Positions 8,189 through 17,216 of a stretch of 64,000 bases of DNA are shown one piece after another. This DNA is from Bradyrhizobium sp. JYMT SZCCT0428 (GTDB lineage: Bacteria; Pseudomonadota; Alphaproteobacteria; Rhizobiales; Xanthobacteraceae). The stretch is taken from contig NZ_JAFCLS010000034.1 in assembly GCF_018131075.1 (NCBI RefSeq), positions 29,217 through 93,216 of the forward strand. The letters run 5' to 3'. The number at the start of each line of letters is the position of its first letter. Within the stretch, counting starts at the first letter, position 1. Both the position numbers and the translations under genes were made by a program. The notes under the pieces are model-generated. The model did no database searches. It worked only from the letters and a program-made list of their open reading frames with translations, and was not told where the DNA came from.

Positions 8189-9979
8189 TCAGAACGCTTC
8201 CGCCGCCAATTCCATGGTGGTCGCGCAGCCGGTCTGGATGCGCGCAAGGTGCACCGTCGTTTCCGGCAGCATCCGCTCCATGAAGAAGCGGCCGGTCACG
8301 AGCTTGGTGCTCAGATAGGGCGTGGCCCCGCCGGACGCAATCTTGTCCTGCGCCACCTTGGCCATCCGCGCCCACATATAGGCGAAGGTGACGAGGCCGA
8401 ACAATTGCATGTAGTCGGTGGCGGCTGCGCCGGCATTGTCGGGCTTGGTCAGCGCGTTCTGCATCAGCCAGCCGGTGGCCTGCTGCAGATGGCCGAGCGC
8501 GGTCGAGAGCGGCGTCACGAACGGCTTCATCGCCTCGTCAGCGCCGTGTTCCTTGGCGAAGGCGCCGACCTCGCCGAAGAACGCCATCACGGCGCGGCCG
8601 CCGTCGCGCGGCAGTTTGCGGCCGACGAGATCGAGCGCCTGGATGCCGTTGGCGCCTTCATACAGCATGGCGATGCGCGCATCGCGCACGAACTGCTCCA
8701 TGCCGTGTTCGGCGATGTAGCCATGGCCGCCATACATCTGCTGCGCCAGCACCGAATTGGAGAATCCGACATCGGTCATCACGCCCTTCATGACCGGCGT
8801 CATCAGGCCCATGTGGTCGTCGGCTTCCTGGCGATCCTTCGGGTCGCTTGAGCGATGGGCGACGTCGCTCTTCAGCGCGGTCCACACCACCATGGCGCGG
8901 GCCGCCTCGTTGAAGGCGCGGATCGTCAGCAGCACGCGGCGCACGTCGGGATGCACAATGATCGGATCGGCCGGCTTGTCCGGATCTTTGGCGCCGGTCA
9001 GCGACCGGCCCTGCAGGCGCTCCCGCGCATAATTGACCGCGTTCTGATAGGCGACCTCGGATTGCGCGAGGCCCTGCACCGCGACGCCGAGGCGGGCCTC
9101 GTTCATCATCACGAACATGCCCTGCATGCCCTTGTTCTCTTCGCCGATCAGCCACCCGGTAGCGCCATCGTAATTCATCACGCAGGTGGAATTGCCGTGG
9201 ATGCCCATCTTGTGCTCGATCGAGCCGCAGGACACCCCGTTGCGCGCGCCGAGCGAACCATCGGCATTGACCAGCACCTTCGGCACCACGAACAGCGAGA
9301 CACCCTTGATGCCCGCGGGCGCGCCTTCGATGCGCGCCAGCACCAGATGGATGATGTTGTCGGCGAGATCATGCTCGCCGGCCGAGATGAAGATCTTGGT
9401 GCCCGTGATCTTGTAGCTGCCGTCGGCCTGCTTGACCGCCTTGGTGCGGAGCAGACCGAGATCCGTGCCGCATTGCGGCTCGGTGAGGTTCATGGTGCCG
9501 GTCCACTCGCCGGCCACCATCTTCGGCACGAACATCTTCTTCTGTTCGGGCTTGCCGTGCACCATCAATGCCGCGGTCGCGCCCATGGTCAGGCCGCCAT
9601 ACATCGAGAACGCCATGTTGGCCGAGCTCTGGAATTCGGTGACGACCTGGCTGAGCGTGACCGGCAGCCCCTGCCCGCCATATTCTGATGGAGCCGACAG
9701 CCCGAGCCAACCGCCTTCGGCGACCTGCTTGAAGGCTTCCTTGAAACCTTTCGGCGTGGTGACGCGGCCGTCGTCGTGGCGGACGCAGCCTTCGAGGTCG
9801 CCGACCCGGTTCAGCGGCTGCAGCACTTCTTCGCTGAGCTTGGCGGCTTCGCCGAGGATCGCTTCGCGGACATCGGCTGAGGCGTCGGTAAAACCCGGGA
9901 GATTGTCATAGCGGTCGATCTGGAACACATCGTTGAGCAGAAACGTGACGTCTTCAACGGGGGCTTTGTAGGTCGGCAT
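8189..9979 (-). CDS. Acyl-CoA dehydrogenase with C-terminal extension
   Basis: A 596-residue FAD enzyme that introduces the alpha-beta double bond into acyl-CoA. It is the long type: an N-terminal segment before the usual domains, the dehydrogenase core with MNLTEPQCGTDLGLLRTKA (FAD/substrate contact), and KITGTKIFISAGEHD. The catalytic base is Glu441 in LYEGANGIQ. About 120 extra C-terminal residues are typical of the FadE5/DmdC-like group. A GGGAGAACACC ribosome binding site precedes the ATG. It leads the thiolase and fadB genes on this strand; together they form a complete cycle. Its acyl specificity cannot be read from the sequence. Confidence 0.93.
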   Translation of the reverse strand: MPTYKAPVEDVTFLLNDVFQIDRYDNLPGFTDASADVREAILGEAAKLSEEVLQPLNRVGDLEGCVRHDDGRVTTPKGFKEAFKQVAEGGWLGLSAPSEYGGQGLPVTLSQVVTEFQSSANMAFSMYGGLTMGATAALMVHGKPEQKKMFVPKMVAGEWTGTMNLTEPQCGTDLGLLRTKAVKQADGSYKITGTKIFISAGEHDLADNIIHLVLARIEGAPAGIKGVSLFVVPKVLVNADGSLGARNGVSCGSIEHKMGIHGNSTCVMNYDGATGWLIGEENKGMQGMFVMMNEARLGVAVQGLAQSEVAYQNAVNYARERLQGRSLTGAKDPDKPADPIIVHPDVRRVLLTIRAFNEAARAMVVWTALKSDVAHRSSDPKDRQEADDHMGLMTPVMKGVMTDVGFSNSVLAQQMYGGHGYIAEHGMEQFVRDARIAMLYEGANGIQALDLVGRKLPRDGGRAVMAFFGEVGAFAKEHGADEAMKPFVTPLSTALGHLQQATGWLMQNALTKPDNAGAAATDYMQLFGLVTFAYMWARMAKVAQDKIASGGATPYLSTKLVTGRFFMERMLPETTVHLARIQTGCATTMELAAEAF

Positions 9980-10094
9980 GGTGTTCTCCCGGCAGGGCAG
10001 AATGAATTGGCTGATTACGTTTCAGGTGAAAGTCGGCAGGCCAGCAGGCGCTTTATTTAAAGGTGGACCTTATCCGGTTCCGGACGACACGGCC

Positions 10095-10490
10095 TCACCC
10101 TTTTGCGAGTTGCGCGCCCATCAATTGATGCAGCAGGTTCATCGCCTTGAGCGGCCGCACCATCACCTTGAAGTGCGTGATCTTGCCGTCCGCGAAGGTG
10201 ATGATGTCGACGCCGTTGATCACGATGCCGTCGATTTCTTTTTCGAATTCGAGCACGGCGCCATTGTCGCTGCGCCATTCGCCGACATATCTGAATCCCG
10301 GGCCGCCCAGCACTTTCTCGGCGCTCGACAGATATTTGAAGGTGATGTCACGCCCGCGCTGCGGGGTATGGACCACAGGACTCTCGAACACCGCATCGGG
10401 GTGCAGCAGATCCCACAGTGCCGCCTGGTCGTGCGACTTCATGTAGCCGTACCATTTGTCCAAGGCGGTTATGGCGGCAGTTGCGGTCAT
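10095..10490 (-). CDS. SnoaL-like / NTF2-fold protein
   Basis: A 131-residue protein with the SnoaL/NTF2 alpha-beta barrel pattern. An N-terminal helix (ALDKWYGYMKSHD) is followed by LWDLLHPDAVFESPVVHTPQRG, then alternating strands ending in GVDIITFADGKITHFKVMVRP. Members are small isomerases, hydrolases or binding proteins; no catalytic assignment is possible. It lies 115 bp upstream of the acyl-CoA dehydrogenase on the same strand, so it may be the first gene of the beta-oxidation unit. It is divergent from a PadR regulator, with palindromic operator candidates in between. Function unknown. Confidence 0.85.
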   Translation of the reverse strand: MTATAAITALDKWYGYMKSHDQAALWDLLHPDAVFESPVVHTPQRGRDITFKYLSSAEKVLGGPGFRYVGEWRSDNGAVLEFEKEIDGIVINGVDIITFADGKITHFKVMVRPLKAMNLLHQLMGAQLAKG

Positions 10491-10538
10491 GATGCGTCTC
10501 CGATCGGCTCAAAACGGGTTCAGCCCAATCTTTATGCA

Positions 10539-10575
10539 CGTTGACGCATATGCAACTTTATGCATAAAGTCAACG
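10539..10575. promoter_or_regulatory. Nested palindromes between SnoaL and padR genes (candidate PadR operator)
   Basis: A perfect 16-bp palindrome, ACTTTATGCATAAAGT (10555-10570), lies inside a wider inverted repeat CGTTGAC (10539-10545) / GTCAACG (10569-10575). A partial TTTATGCA copy occurs at 10531. PadR dimers bind such symmetric AT-centred sites; the link to this PadR is inference from position. Confidence 0.65.
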
Positions 10576-10650
10576 CGGCAATTTGGTCGTGAGACGGGGC
10601 CCTTCTACTTTGCATGGGGTTGTTTTCGCGATTTTTGAAAGGGTCGGCGT

Positions 10651-11241
10651 TTGGCGCTCGGTGACGCAATCCTTGCTTGTCTGACGGAACGTCCGATGTC
10701 GGGCTATGAGCTCGCCAAGACGTTCGACTCCTCTATCGGGTTCTTCTGGAAGGCCGACCACCAGCAGATTTATCGCGAACTCTCGAAACTCAGGGATCGC
10801 GGCCATATCCAGGGCCACGAGGTGGTCCAGTCCGGCAAGCCCAACAAGCTGGTCTATACGCTGACACAAGAGGGCCGGGCCGCGCTGCGGCACTGGGGCG
10901 CCCGGCCGAGCAGCCCGCCAATGATGAAGGACGACCTGCTGGTGCGGCTGTGCGCGCTCGACAGCTTCGACATCGAGCCTTTGCGCGCCGACCTGATGGC
11001 GCGACTGGAACATCACCGCGACCGCTACGCGCGCTACGAGCGCATTCTGAACAAGCTGTTCCCGGACGGCAAAGCCACCTCCGTCGCCGATACCGGCAAG
11101 CTACTGGGGCTGCGCATCGGTCTGCGCCACGAACAAGCCGTCGCGGAATGGTGCGAAGAGGCGATCGAGACCCTGGCCGCCGTCGCGAAACCTGCTCCCG
11201 TCCTGCTGCTCGAAGACACCAGCCGCGAAAGTAACGGCTGA
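10651..11241 (+). CDS. PadR-family transcriptional regulator
   Basis: A 196-residue regulator. The N-terminal PadR winged helix (about residues 1-75) reads LACLTERPMSGYELAKTF then FFWKADHQQIYRELSKL and a wing ending KLVYTLTQEGRAAL. The C-terminal alpha-helical part (MKDDLLVRLCALD, ARLEHHRDRYARYERILNKL) is the dimerisation domain of the larger PadR subgroup. Translation starts at TTG, with AAAGGG at good spacing. It is divergent from the SnoaL gene and the beta-oxidation genes, which are the obvious candidate targets. PadR proteins typically repress and are released by aromatic or other small ligands; the ligand here is unknown. Confidence 0.9.
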   Translation: MALGDAILACLTERPMSGYELAKTFDSSIGFFWKADHQQIYRELSKLRDRGHIQGHEVVQSGKPNKLVYTLTQEGRAALRHWGARPSSPPMMKDDLLVRLCALDSFDIEPLRADLMARLEHHRDRYARYERILNKLFPDGKATSVADTGKLLGLRIGLRHEQAVAEWCEEAIETLAAVAKPAPVLLLEDTSRESNG

Positions 11242-11250
11242 GTGGCAGCG

Positions 11251-11270
11251 GAACCCGGCTGTCGGGTTTC
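11251..11270 (+). terminator. Weak terminator-like hairpin after padR
   Basis: GAACCCG and CGGGTTTC pair around a short loop 10 bp after the padR stop codon. There is no long T-run, so it may only stabilise the transcript end. Confidence 0.4.
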
Positions 11271-11441
11271 AAAGTTAACTTTAGGGGCGTCCGGTCCCAT
11301 TCCTTAACCCGTTATTTACCGTAACGCGAAAAAGTCAGGTTCTGAGGCAGACGACCTGCGCGAAATTCGATTGTCTCCAAGGTGGGACGCGCGGGGAGGC
11401 TGAAGGCGCAGGAAGCGCCGGAGTCAGAACCGGACGAGAGC

Positions 11442-14400
11442 ATGAATTCGCGCGTATCGTGGAGTGTAGAGGGCATCGATCCGTCGGTCCGTGAACGGGC
11501 CGAGGCGGCCGCGCGGCGCGCTGGCATGTCGCTGAGCGACTGGCTCAATTCCACCATCGGCGATTCCGCCCCTCCGAATTTCCGTGCGCCCTATGACGAG
11601 CAGCCGGCGATGCCAAGCGCGGAAAGCCGCGAGGTTGCGGACATTCACCAGCGGCTCGATTCGATCACCCGGCAGATCGACCAGATTTCGCGGCCCCCCA
11701 CGCGTGACGACGCGCCCCGAACCGAAGCGCCCCGCGCTGAGCCGACCGTCGCCCGGCAGCTGAACGACGCCATTTCGCGCCTCGATGCGCGGCTATCGCA
11801 GATTTCAAGCCATGCCCCGCGCCAGCCGACGGTGCAGGAGCGGCAGCGCCAGGCCGAGATGGTCGAGCGCGCCGCGGCGCAGGTCTATCGTCCCTCGCCG
11901 CCGCTGAGCCCGGCGTCGTTTGATTCGGCGATCGCCGAAATCGCCGCGCGCCAGAACGAACTGGACGGGGTGCCGTCCCGGCAGATGCCGCCGCGCAGCG
12001 CGCCGCCGATGGCGGCAGGTGTGCCGCCGATGGCGGCAGGTGTGCCGCCGATGGCGGCAGGTGTGCCGCCGATGGCGCCGAGCGCTCCCCCTGCCATGGC
12101 TTATGCGCCACCGATGCAGCCGCCTGCACCGGCGCCTACACCTGCTCCGATGCCAGCCGGTCCGGATTTTTCGTCGCTGGAACGGCATCTGCTCAAGATC
12201 ACGAGCCAGATCGAGGCGATGCAGCGCCCCGACAATGTCGAGCAGTCGATCGCGGCCTTCCGCACCGAGCTTGCCGATATCCGCCGCGCCATTACCGAAG
12301 CGATGCCGCGCCAGGCGATCGATTCGATCGAGAACGAAATCCGCTCGCTGTCGCGCCGGATCGACGAGACCCGCCAGAACGGCACCGACGCCAACGTGCT
12401 GGCCAACCTCGAGCGCGCGCTCGGCGAAATCTACGACGCGCTGCGCGCGCTGAAGCCGGCCGAGCAACTCGCGGGCTATGACGATGCGATCCGCAATCTC
12501 GGCACCAAGCTCGACCTGATCCTGCGTACCAACGACGATCCGTCGACGGTGCGTCAGCTCGAAGACGCGATCTCGGCGATGCGGGCGATCGCCTCCAACG
12601 TTGCGTCCAACGATGCGCTGGCACGGGTTTCCGACGATTTGCATGCGCTGTCGGTCAAGGTCGATCAATTGTCCCGCGCCGGCGACAACAGCGAGTCGCT
12701 GGCCAGCCTCGAAGCTCGCATTGCCGCGCTGACCTCGTCGATCGAAACGCGCGAGCGGCCGGTCGCAAGCGACAATTCCGAATACATCGAAGGCGCGCTG
12801 CGCTCGCTGTCCGAACGCCTGGATCGCATTCCGGCCGGCAACGACAATGCTTCGGCGTTCACCCATCTCGAACAGCGCGTGACCTATCTGCTGGAACGCC
12901 TGGAGAACTCCGGCGGCCAGGGCGGTTCTGGCGGCGGCAATCTCGGGCGCGTCGAGGAAGGGCTGCAGGACATCCTGCGCCATCTCGAACACCAGCACGC
13001 GAATTTGGCCAGGCTCGCCGACAACACCAGCAGCTATGCGGCGCCGCAGCCGATGGATTCCGGCATCGTCGAAGCCGTCAAGCGTGAGCTGTCGGACCTC
13101 CGTTTCAGCCAGTCGGAAACCGACCGCCGCACCCAGGATTCGCTGGAGACGGTTCACTCTACGCTCGGCCATGTGGTCGATCGGCTGGCGATGATCGAGG
13201 GCGATTTGCGCGCGGTTCGCGCCGCGCCGCCCGTGACAGCCCCCACCCCCGCTGCATTCGAAGCCCCGGCAGAAGCACCGCGCGCGGCGATGCCGCCGCC
13301 CAGCTTTGCACCGCCGGCCTATGTCCCTCCGGCTCAGCCGCAGGCCTTTGCGCCGCAGCCGAAACCTGAACTGCCGAATCCCGCAGCCTTCCAGGAGCAT
13401 TTTACCGCCGCGCCGCGCGACTTCCATGCCGCGGCGCCGGTAGCGCCGCCGGCCATCCCGCCGATGACGCCGCGCGCCATCAGCGAAATCCTCGAGCCGC
13501 ACGCAGCCCCGCCGCGCACCGCGATCGCGCCGGAATTGCCGCCCGATCATCCGCTGGAGCCGGGCACACGGCCGACCGCACGGGCGTCGTCGCCATCGGA
13601 GCGGATCGCCGCGTCGGAAAGCGTGATCAACGAAATTTCCGCGGCCGCCAAGGAGCCGGTCAGCTCGTCGAGCTTCATCGCCGCGGCCCGCCGCGCCGCG
13701 CAGGCCGCTGCCGCCGCGCCCGCCAACGAGAAGGCCGCCAAGGCCGCTGCGAAGGCTAACTCGAAGGCCGCCAAGGTTACCGCCATCGACAAGGGCAAGA
13801 CCGACGGCAAGGAGCCGTCGAACATCACCTCCAAGATCCGCTCGCTGCTGGTCGGCGCGAGCGTGTTCGCGATCGTGCTCAGCACCTTCCAGCTGGCGAT
13901 GACGCTGCTCGACACCGGCAGCGCGCCGCAAATACCGCAGATGGAATCCACCGATCCGGCGCCGGCCTCAAAAGCCCCGGCCGAGAGCAGCGCCAAGCCC
14001 GCCATGCCGGCGCCGGCTGGGCCCTCCATGATGTCGCCCGCCCCGATCGGACGGCAATCGAACAACTCCTCCGCACCGAACACGCTGGATGGCGCGCAAG
14101 TCGCTATTCCTCAGACCGCGATCGCGCCACAGGCGGCGATGTCCATCCCGCCACAAGCGGTGATGTCGCCGATCAACGCCGGCGACATCACCGGCGCGCT
14201 CCCGGCCCTGCCGGCCAATGGCAAGCCTGGAGCGGTGAAGGTGCCGACAGGCGAGCAACTGCCCGATGGCATCGGCGGGCCGATGCTGCGCGCCGCTGCG
14301 CTGAAGGGCGATCCGGCGGCAGCGTATGAAGTTGGCGTGCGCTATGCCGAGGGCAAGGGCGTAGCAGCCAATCTCGACGAAGCCGCGAAATGGTATGACC

Positions 14401-14993
14401 GCGCGGCGCAAGCCGGCGTGGTGCCCGCGATCTTCCGGCTCGGCACCTTCTACGAGAAGGGCATGAGCGTCAAAAAGGACGCCGATGTCGCGCGGCGTTA
14501 CTATCTGCAGGCGGCCGAACGCGGCAACGCCAAGGCGATGCACAATCTGGCCGTGCTCGACGCCGATGGCGGCGGCAAGGGCGCCAACTACAAGGTCGCG
14601 TCGCAATGGTTCCGCAAGGCGGCCGATCGCGGCGTCGCCGATAGCCAGTTCAACCTCGGCATCCTCTATGCCCGCGGCATCGGGGTGGAGCAGAACCTCG
14701 CCGAATCCTTCAAATGGTTCAGCCTCGCGGCCGCGCAGGGCGATGCGGATTCCGGCCGCAAGCGTGACGATATCGCCAAGCGCCTCGACGCTCAGTCGCT
14801 GGCGGCGGCCAAACTCGCGATCCAGACCTTTACGCCGGAGCCGCAGCCCGACGCCGCCGTCAATGTCGCAACCCCGGCCGGCGGCTGGGACCCGGCGCCT
14901 GCGCCCGCAACTGCGACCAAACCCGCCGCCAAGCAGGCTTCGATCAAGCGCGCCGCAGCCTCGGCGGCGGCGCCGCTGGCATCGACCCGATAA
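11442..14993 (+). CDS. Large PodJ-like polar protein with coiled coils, one membrane segment and C-terminal Sel1 repeats
   Basis: A protein of 1183 residues. The N-terminus (VSWSVEGIDPSVRERAEAAARRAGMSLSDWLN) resembles the start of rhizobial PodJ-type proteins. About residues 60-600 are Glu/Arg/Leu-rich coiled-coil segments broken by Pro/Ala linkers, including a 7-residue tandem repeat near residue 190. Residues about 600-800 are Pro/Ala-rich and then Lys/Ala-rich. One membrane helix lies near 805-826. The periplasmic part ends in about four Sel1 repeats (about 947-1115; YAEGKGVAANLDEAAKWYDRAA is the clearest). This order matches PodJ, a polarity scaffold, but orthology is inferred. The ATG at 11442 is preferred over an upstream GTG in the same frame; neither has a strong ribosome binding site. 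Confidence 0.75.
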   Translation: MNSRVSWSVEGIDPSVRERAEAAARRAGMSLSDWLNSTIGDSAPPNFRAPYDEQPAMPSAESREVADIHQRLDSITRQIDQISRPPTRDDAPRTEAPRAEPTVARQLNDAISRLDARLSQISSHAPRQPTVQERQRQAEMVERAAAQVYRPSPPLSPASFDSAIAEIAARQNELDGVPSRQMPPRSAPPMAAGVPPMAAGVPPMAAGVPPMAPSAPPAMAYAPPMQPPAPAPTPAPMPAGPDFSSLERHLLKITSQIEAMQRPDNVEQSIAAFRTELADIRRAITEAMPRQAIDSIENEIRSLSRRIDETRQNGTDANVLANLERALGEIYDALRALKPAEQLAGYDDAIRNLGTKLDLILRTNDDPSTVRQLEDAISAMRAIASNVASNDALARVSDDLHALSVKVDQLSRAGDNSESLASLEARIAALTSSIETRERPVASDNSEYIEGALRSLSERLDRIPAGNDNASAFTHLEQRVTYLLERLENSGGQGGSGGGNLGRVEEGLQDILRHLEHQHANLARLADNTSSYAAPQPMDSGIVEAVKRELSDLRFSQSETDRRTQDSLETVHSTLGHVVDRLAMIEGDLRAVRAAPPVTAPTPAAFEAPAEAPRAAMPPPSFAPPAYVPPAQPQAFAPQPKPELPNPAAFQEHFTAAPRDFHAAAPVAPPAIPPMTPRAISEILEPHAAPPRTAIAPELPPDHPLEPGTRPTARASSPSERIAASESVINEISAAAKEPVSSSSFIAAARRAAQAAAAAPANEKAAKAAAKANSKAAKVTAIDKGKTDGKEPSNITSKIRSLLVGASVFAIVLSTFQLAMTLLDTGSAPQIPQMESTDPAPASKAPAESSAKPAMPAPAGPSMMSPAPIGRQSNNSSAPNTLDGAQVAIPQTAIAPQAAMSIPPQAVMSPINAGDITGALPALPANGKPGAVKVPTGEQLPDGIGGPMLRAAALKGDPAAAYEVGVRYAEGKGVAANLDEAAKWYDRAAQAGVVPAIFRLGTFYEKGMSVKKDADVARRYYLQAAERGNAKAMHNLAVLDADGGGKGANYKVASQWFRKAADRGVADSQFNLGILYARGIGVEQNLAESFKWFSLAAAQGDADSGRKRDDIAKRLDAQSLAAAKLAIQTFTPEPQPDAAVNVATPAGGWDPAPAPATATKPAAKQASIKRAAASAAAPLASTR
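12003..12077 (+). repeat. 21-bp tandem repeat inside the PodJ-like gene
   Basis: The unit CCGCCGATGGCGGCAGGTGT G (21 bp) is present three times exactly, plus a 12-bp partial copy. It encodes repeated PPMAAGV heptads in a Pro-rich linker. Exact identity of the copies suggests recent slippage and a length-variable linker. Confidence 0.93.
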
Positions 14994-15063
14994 TCCCTCC
15001 ATATAAGGCCGTATGATCTGACGGGGCCGGCGTGGCCTCGCACGGCTTTGCAGTGAGGATCGA

Positions 15064-15903
15064 TTGTCTGCCGAAGATGGTCAGGACGGGGAAGGCCGTT
15101 TCCAGAGGTCGCCGACCGGGCCTTCGGTCGCGCCGCCGCGCAAGCTGGCCGAGGAGCCCGCGCCTTCGCCTTGGCGATCTGCTCCGCCGCCGCCTCCTCC
15201 GCAGCAACCGCAAACGGCGCGCAGCCAATGGCCGAACGGGTCAATTCTCATCTTCGTGCTGCTGGTCTCCAGCATCGCCATTCAAGCCTATCGCGACCTC
15301 TCACGGCCCGATGCCTGGGATTACTGGAAGGACCAGTATAGCTCGCCAAGCCTGACATCCTCCGTGGTCGCCAAACTCGATCTCGATGGCGCCGCGCGCA
15401 ACCGGCGTGCCCTGGTGATCAAGGGAGAGATCGGACCGGCGGCAGCAAGATGGTTCCGCGAGAAGCTGGACGAGGCCCAGCTTGCCGCAGGCGATGTGAT
15501 CCTGATGTCTTCGCCCGGCGGCGATTTGAATCAGGCGGCGATCATGGGCGAGATCATTCGCTCGCGCGGATTGATCACGGCGGTCGGCACCGCCGATGCC
15601 GCGGGCCGCGTCAAACCCTCCTATTGCGCCAGCGCCTGCGTGCTGGTCTTTGCCGGCGGCAAGAGCCGCATCGGCGTGTCCGGCTCAGGCCTGGGCGTGC
15701 ACCGGTTTACCACGACAAAGCAAGTGGATGATCCGCTCGCCGAAGCCCAGAAGATATCAGGCGCAGTGCTGGGCTATATGACCAAAATGGGGGTTTCATC
15801 GTCGGTCGTGCAGGCGATGTCCGAGACCAAGGACATCCGCTGGCTTGCGCCCAAGGAGGCGCTCGCCATGAACCTCGTCACCGATCCGGTGGGGAAGCCC
15901 TGA
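15064..15903 (+). CDS. ClpP/crotonase-fold membrane-anchored periplasmic protein (COG3904-like)
   Basis: A 279-residue protein. It has a Pro-rich cytoplasmic N-terminus, one membrane helix (about 58-75, SILIFVLLVSSIAI), then a ClpP-like domain. Within that, MSSPGGDLNQAAIMGEII is the glycine-rich oxyanion-hole strand, YCASACVLVFAGG holds a serine where ClpP has its nucleophile, and GVHRFTTTK supplies a possible catalytic His. The C-terminal APKEALAMNLVTD resembles the end of SppA/ClpP domains. Translation starts at TTG with GAGGATC upstream. A smaller secreted protein with the same CASAC signature is encoded at 40191. The substrate is unknown; a periplasmic protease role is inference. Confidence 0.75.
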   Translation: MSAEDGQDGEGRFQRSPTGPSVAPPRKLAEEPAPSPWRSAPPPPPPQQPQTARSQWPNGSILIFVLLVSSIAIQAYRDLSRPDAWDYWKDQYSSPSLTSSVVAKLDLDGAARNRRALVIKGEIGPAAARWFREKLDEAQLAAGDVILMSSPGGDLNQAAIMGEIIRSRGLITAVGTADAAGRVKPSYCASACVLVFAGGKSRIGVSGSGLGVHRFTTTKQVDDPLAEAQKISGAVLGYMTKMGVSSSVVQAMSETKDIRWLAPKEALAMNLVTDPVGKP

Positions 15904-15908
15904 TTGCT

Positions 15909-16056
15909 GTCGTCCCGGCCTTGAGCCGGGACCGATAACCACCGGCCGCAATTGTTTTGCGCGCTAAACGTTATCTTCCTCGTTCAGCAAGGCAGGCCGC
16001 GGAGTATGGGTCCCCCGATGTGCAATTGCACATCTGGGCTCAAGGCCGGGACGACG
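15909..16056. repeat. Palindromic repeat, family D (GTCGTCCCGGC type), copy 1, with an 18-bp inner palindrome
   Basis: Outer ends GTCGTCCCGGCCTTGAGCCG and the matching GGCTCAAGGCCGGGACGAC enclose about 110 bp. The right half contains a perfect 18-bp palindrome, GATGTGCAATTGCACATC (16017-16034), absent from the other copies here. It sits directly behind the ClpP-like gene. Confidence 0.85.
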
Positions 16057-16289
16057 AAAAATGATATCAGGCACCGGTCACGCCCTTGCGCAGGTGCGGC
16101 AAATAATTGCCTTCCGGGGCATTCTTTAGTCCCCCCTGCCACTGATCTGGGTTATGCAAAGACGCGGCAACCGGTCCGCGTGCGCTGACCCTGCGCGCCA
16201 ATCGGATTCCACTGCCGGCAAATGCTCGAAACCATGCCCTGGGCGGCCGTTAGGCCAGGTCAGCGGCAGACAACGAGAAGCAGACGCGC
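16057..16289 (+). other. Leader region of the TauE gene, no gene seen
   Basis: These 233 bp between the family D repeat and the GTG start at 16290 contain no convincing coding frame, hairpin or conserved promoter that I can recognise. Confidence 0.5.
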
Positions 16290-17216
16290 GTGCAGCTCTA
16301 CCTTCCGATCGCCGACATTCCCGTCAATGTTTTCCTCATCCTGGCGATGGGCGCGGCGGTAGGTTTCGTCTCCGGCATGTTCGGCATCGGCGGCGGCTTC
16401 CTGATGACGCCGCTGTTGATCTTCGTCGGCATCGCGCCCGCGGTCGCGGTCGCTTCGGTCGCGAGCCACATCGCGGCTTCCTCCTTCTCGGGCGCGATAT
16501 CCTATTGGAGGCGACGATCCATCGATCCCATTCTGGCGTTGGTCTTGTTGACCGGCGGTACCGTCGGGACGGCGCTCGGGGTCTGGACATTTACGCTGCT
16601 GCGCTCGCTCGGCCAGCTCGATCTGTTGATCGCGACGTCCTACGTCATCCTGCTGACCACGGTCGGCGGGCTGATGTTCTGGGAAGGCCTGCGCGCGCTG
16701 CTGCGGGCACGGCGCGGCGGTGCGGCGACGATACGCCGCCCCGGCAGCCATGGCTGGATTCACGGCCTGCCGCTGAAGATGCGTTTCAAGCGCTCGAAGA
16801 TCTATCTCTCCGTGATCCCCGTCGTCGTGATCGGCCTGATCATCGGCTTCATCGGCGCCGTCATGGGCATCGGCGGCGGCTTCATCCTGGTGCCGCTGAT
16901 GATCTACGTGCTGCGGGTACCGACTTCGACCGTGGTCGGCACCTCGATGGTGCTGACGCTGGTGACGATGATATTCGCCACCCTGCTGCATGCGGTGACC
17001 AATCATCTGGTCGATGCCGTGCTGGCGCTGATCCTGATGATCGGCGGCGTGACCGGCGCCCAGTTCGGCGCCCGCGCCGGCCAGAAGATCCGCGGCGAAC
17101 ATCTGCGGCTGCTGCTCGGGCTTCTGGTGCTCGCCGTCGGCATCCGCTTTGCCGTCGAACTGGTGATCCGGCCGGCCGATCTGTTCACGATCCGCGAAAC
17201 GGGAGGCGGGGTATGA
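16290..17216 (+). CDS. TauE/SafE-family membrane transporter
   Basis: A 308-residue inner-membrane protein of the sulfite/organosulfonate exporter family, with about eight hydrophobic segments. The duplicated family signature is clear: GMFGIGGGFLMTPLLIF near residue 28 and VMGIGGGFILVPLMIYV near residue 190, each in a re-entrant first helix of a half. Between the halves is a basic loop (RARRGGAATIRRPGSHGW). Translation begins at GTG with a weak AGAAG upstream. Its stop overlaps the start of the next gene by 4 bp (ATGA), so they are co-translated. Family members move sulfite, sulfoacetate or taurine-related anions; the actual substrate is unknown. Confidence 0.9.
   Translation: MQLYLPIADIPVNVFLILAMGAAVGFVSGMFGIGGGFLMTPLLIFVGIAPAVAVASVASHIAASSFSGAISYWRRRSIDPILALVLLTGGTVGTALGVWTFTLLRSLGQLDLLIATSYVILLTTVGGLMFWEGLRALLRARRGGAATIRRPGSHGWIHGLPLKMRFKRSKIYLSVIPVVVIGLIIGFIGAVMGIGGGFILVPLMIYVLRVPTSTVVGTSMVLTLVTMIFATLLHAVTNHLVDAVLALILMIGGVTGAQFGARAGQKIRGEHLRLLLGLLVLAVGIRFAVELVIRPADLFTIRETGGGV

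Noticed and set aside
12003..12077. Possible CRISPR-like array
   Set aside because: Contiguous 21-bp units without spacers, inside a coding sequence; simple tandem repeat.
11805..13931. Long minus-strand frame antisense to the PodJ-like gene (708 codons)
   Set aside because: Arg/Gly-rich mirror of the coiled-coil repeats; no start site signal or domain.
16154..17212. In-frame extension upstream of the TIGR02186 gene making a 614-codon frame
   Set aside because: The extension lies in another frame of the TauE gene and is rich in Arg/Ala without domain; the ATG at 17213 gives a proper signal peptide.
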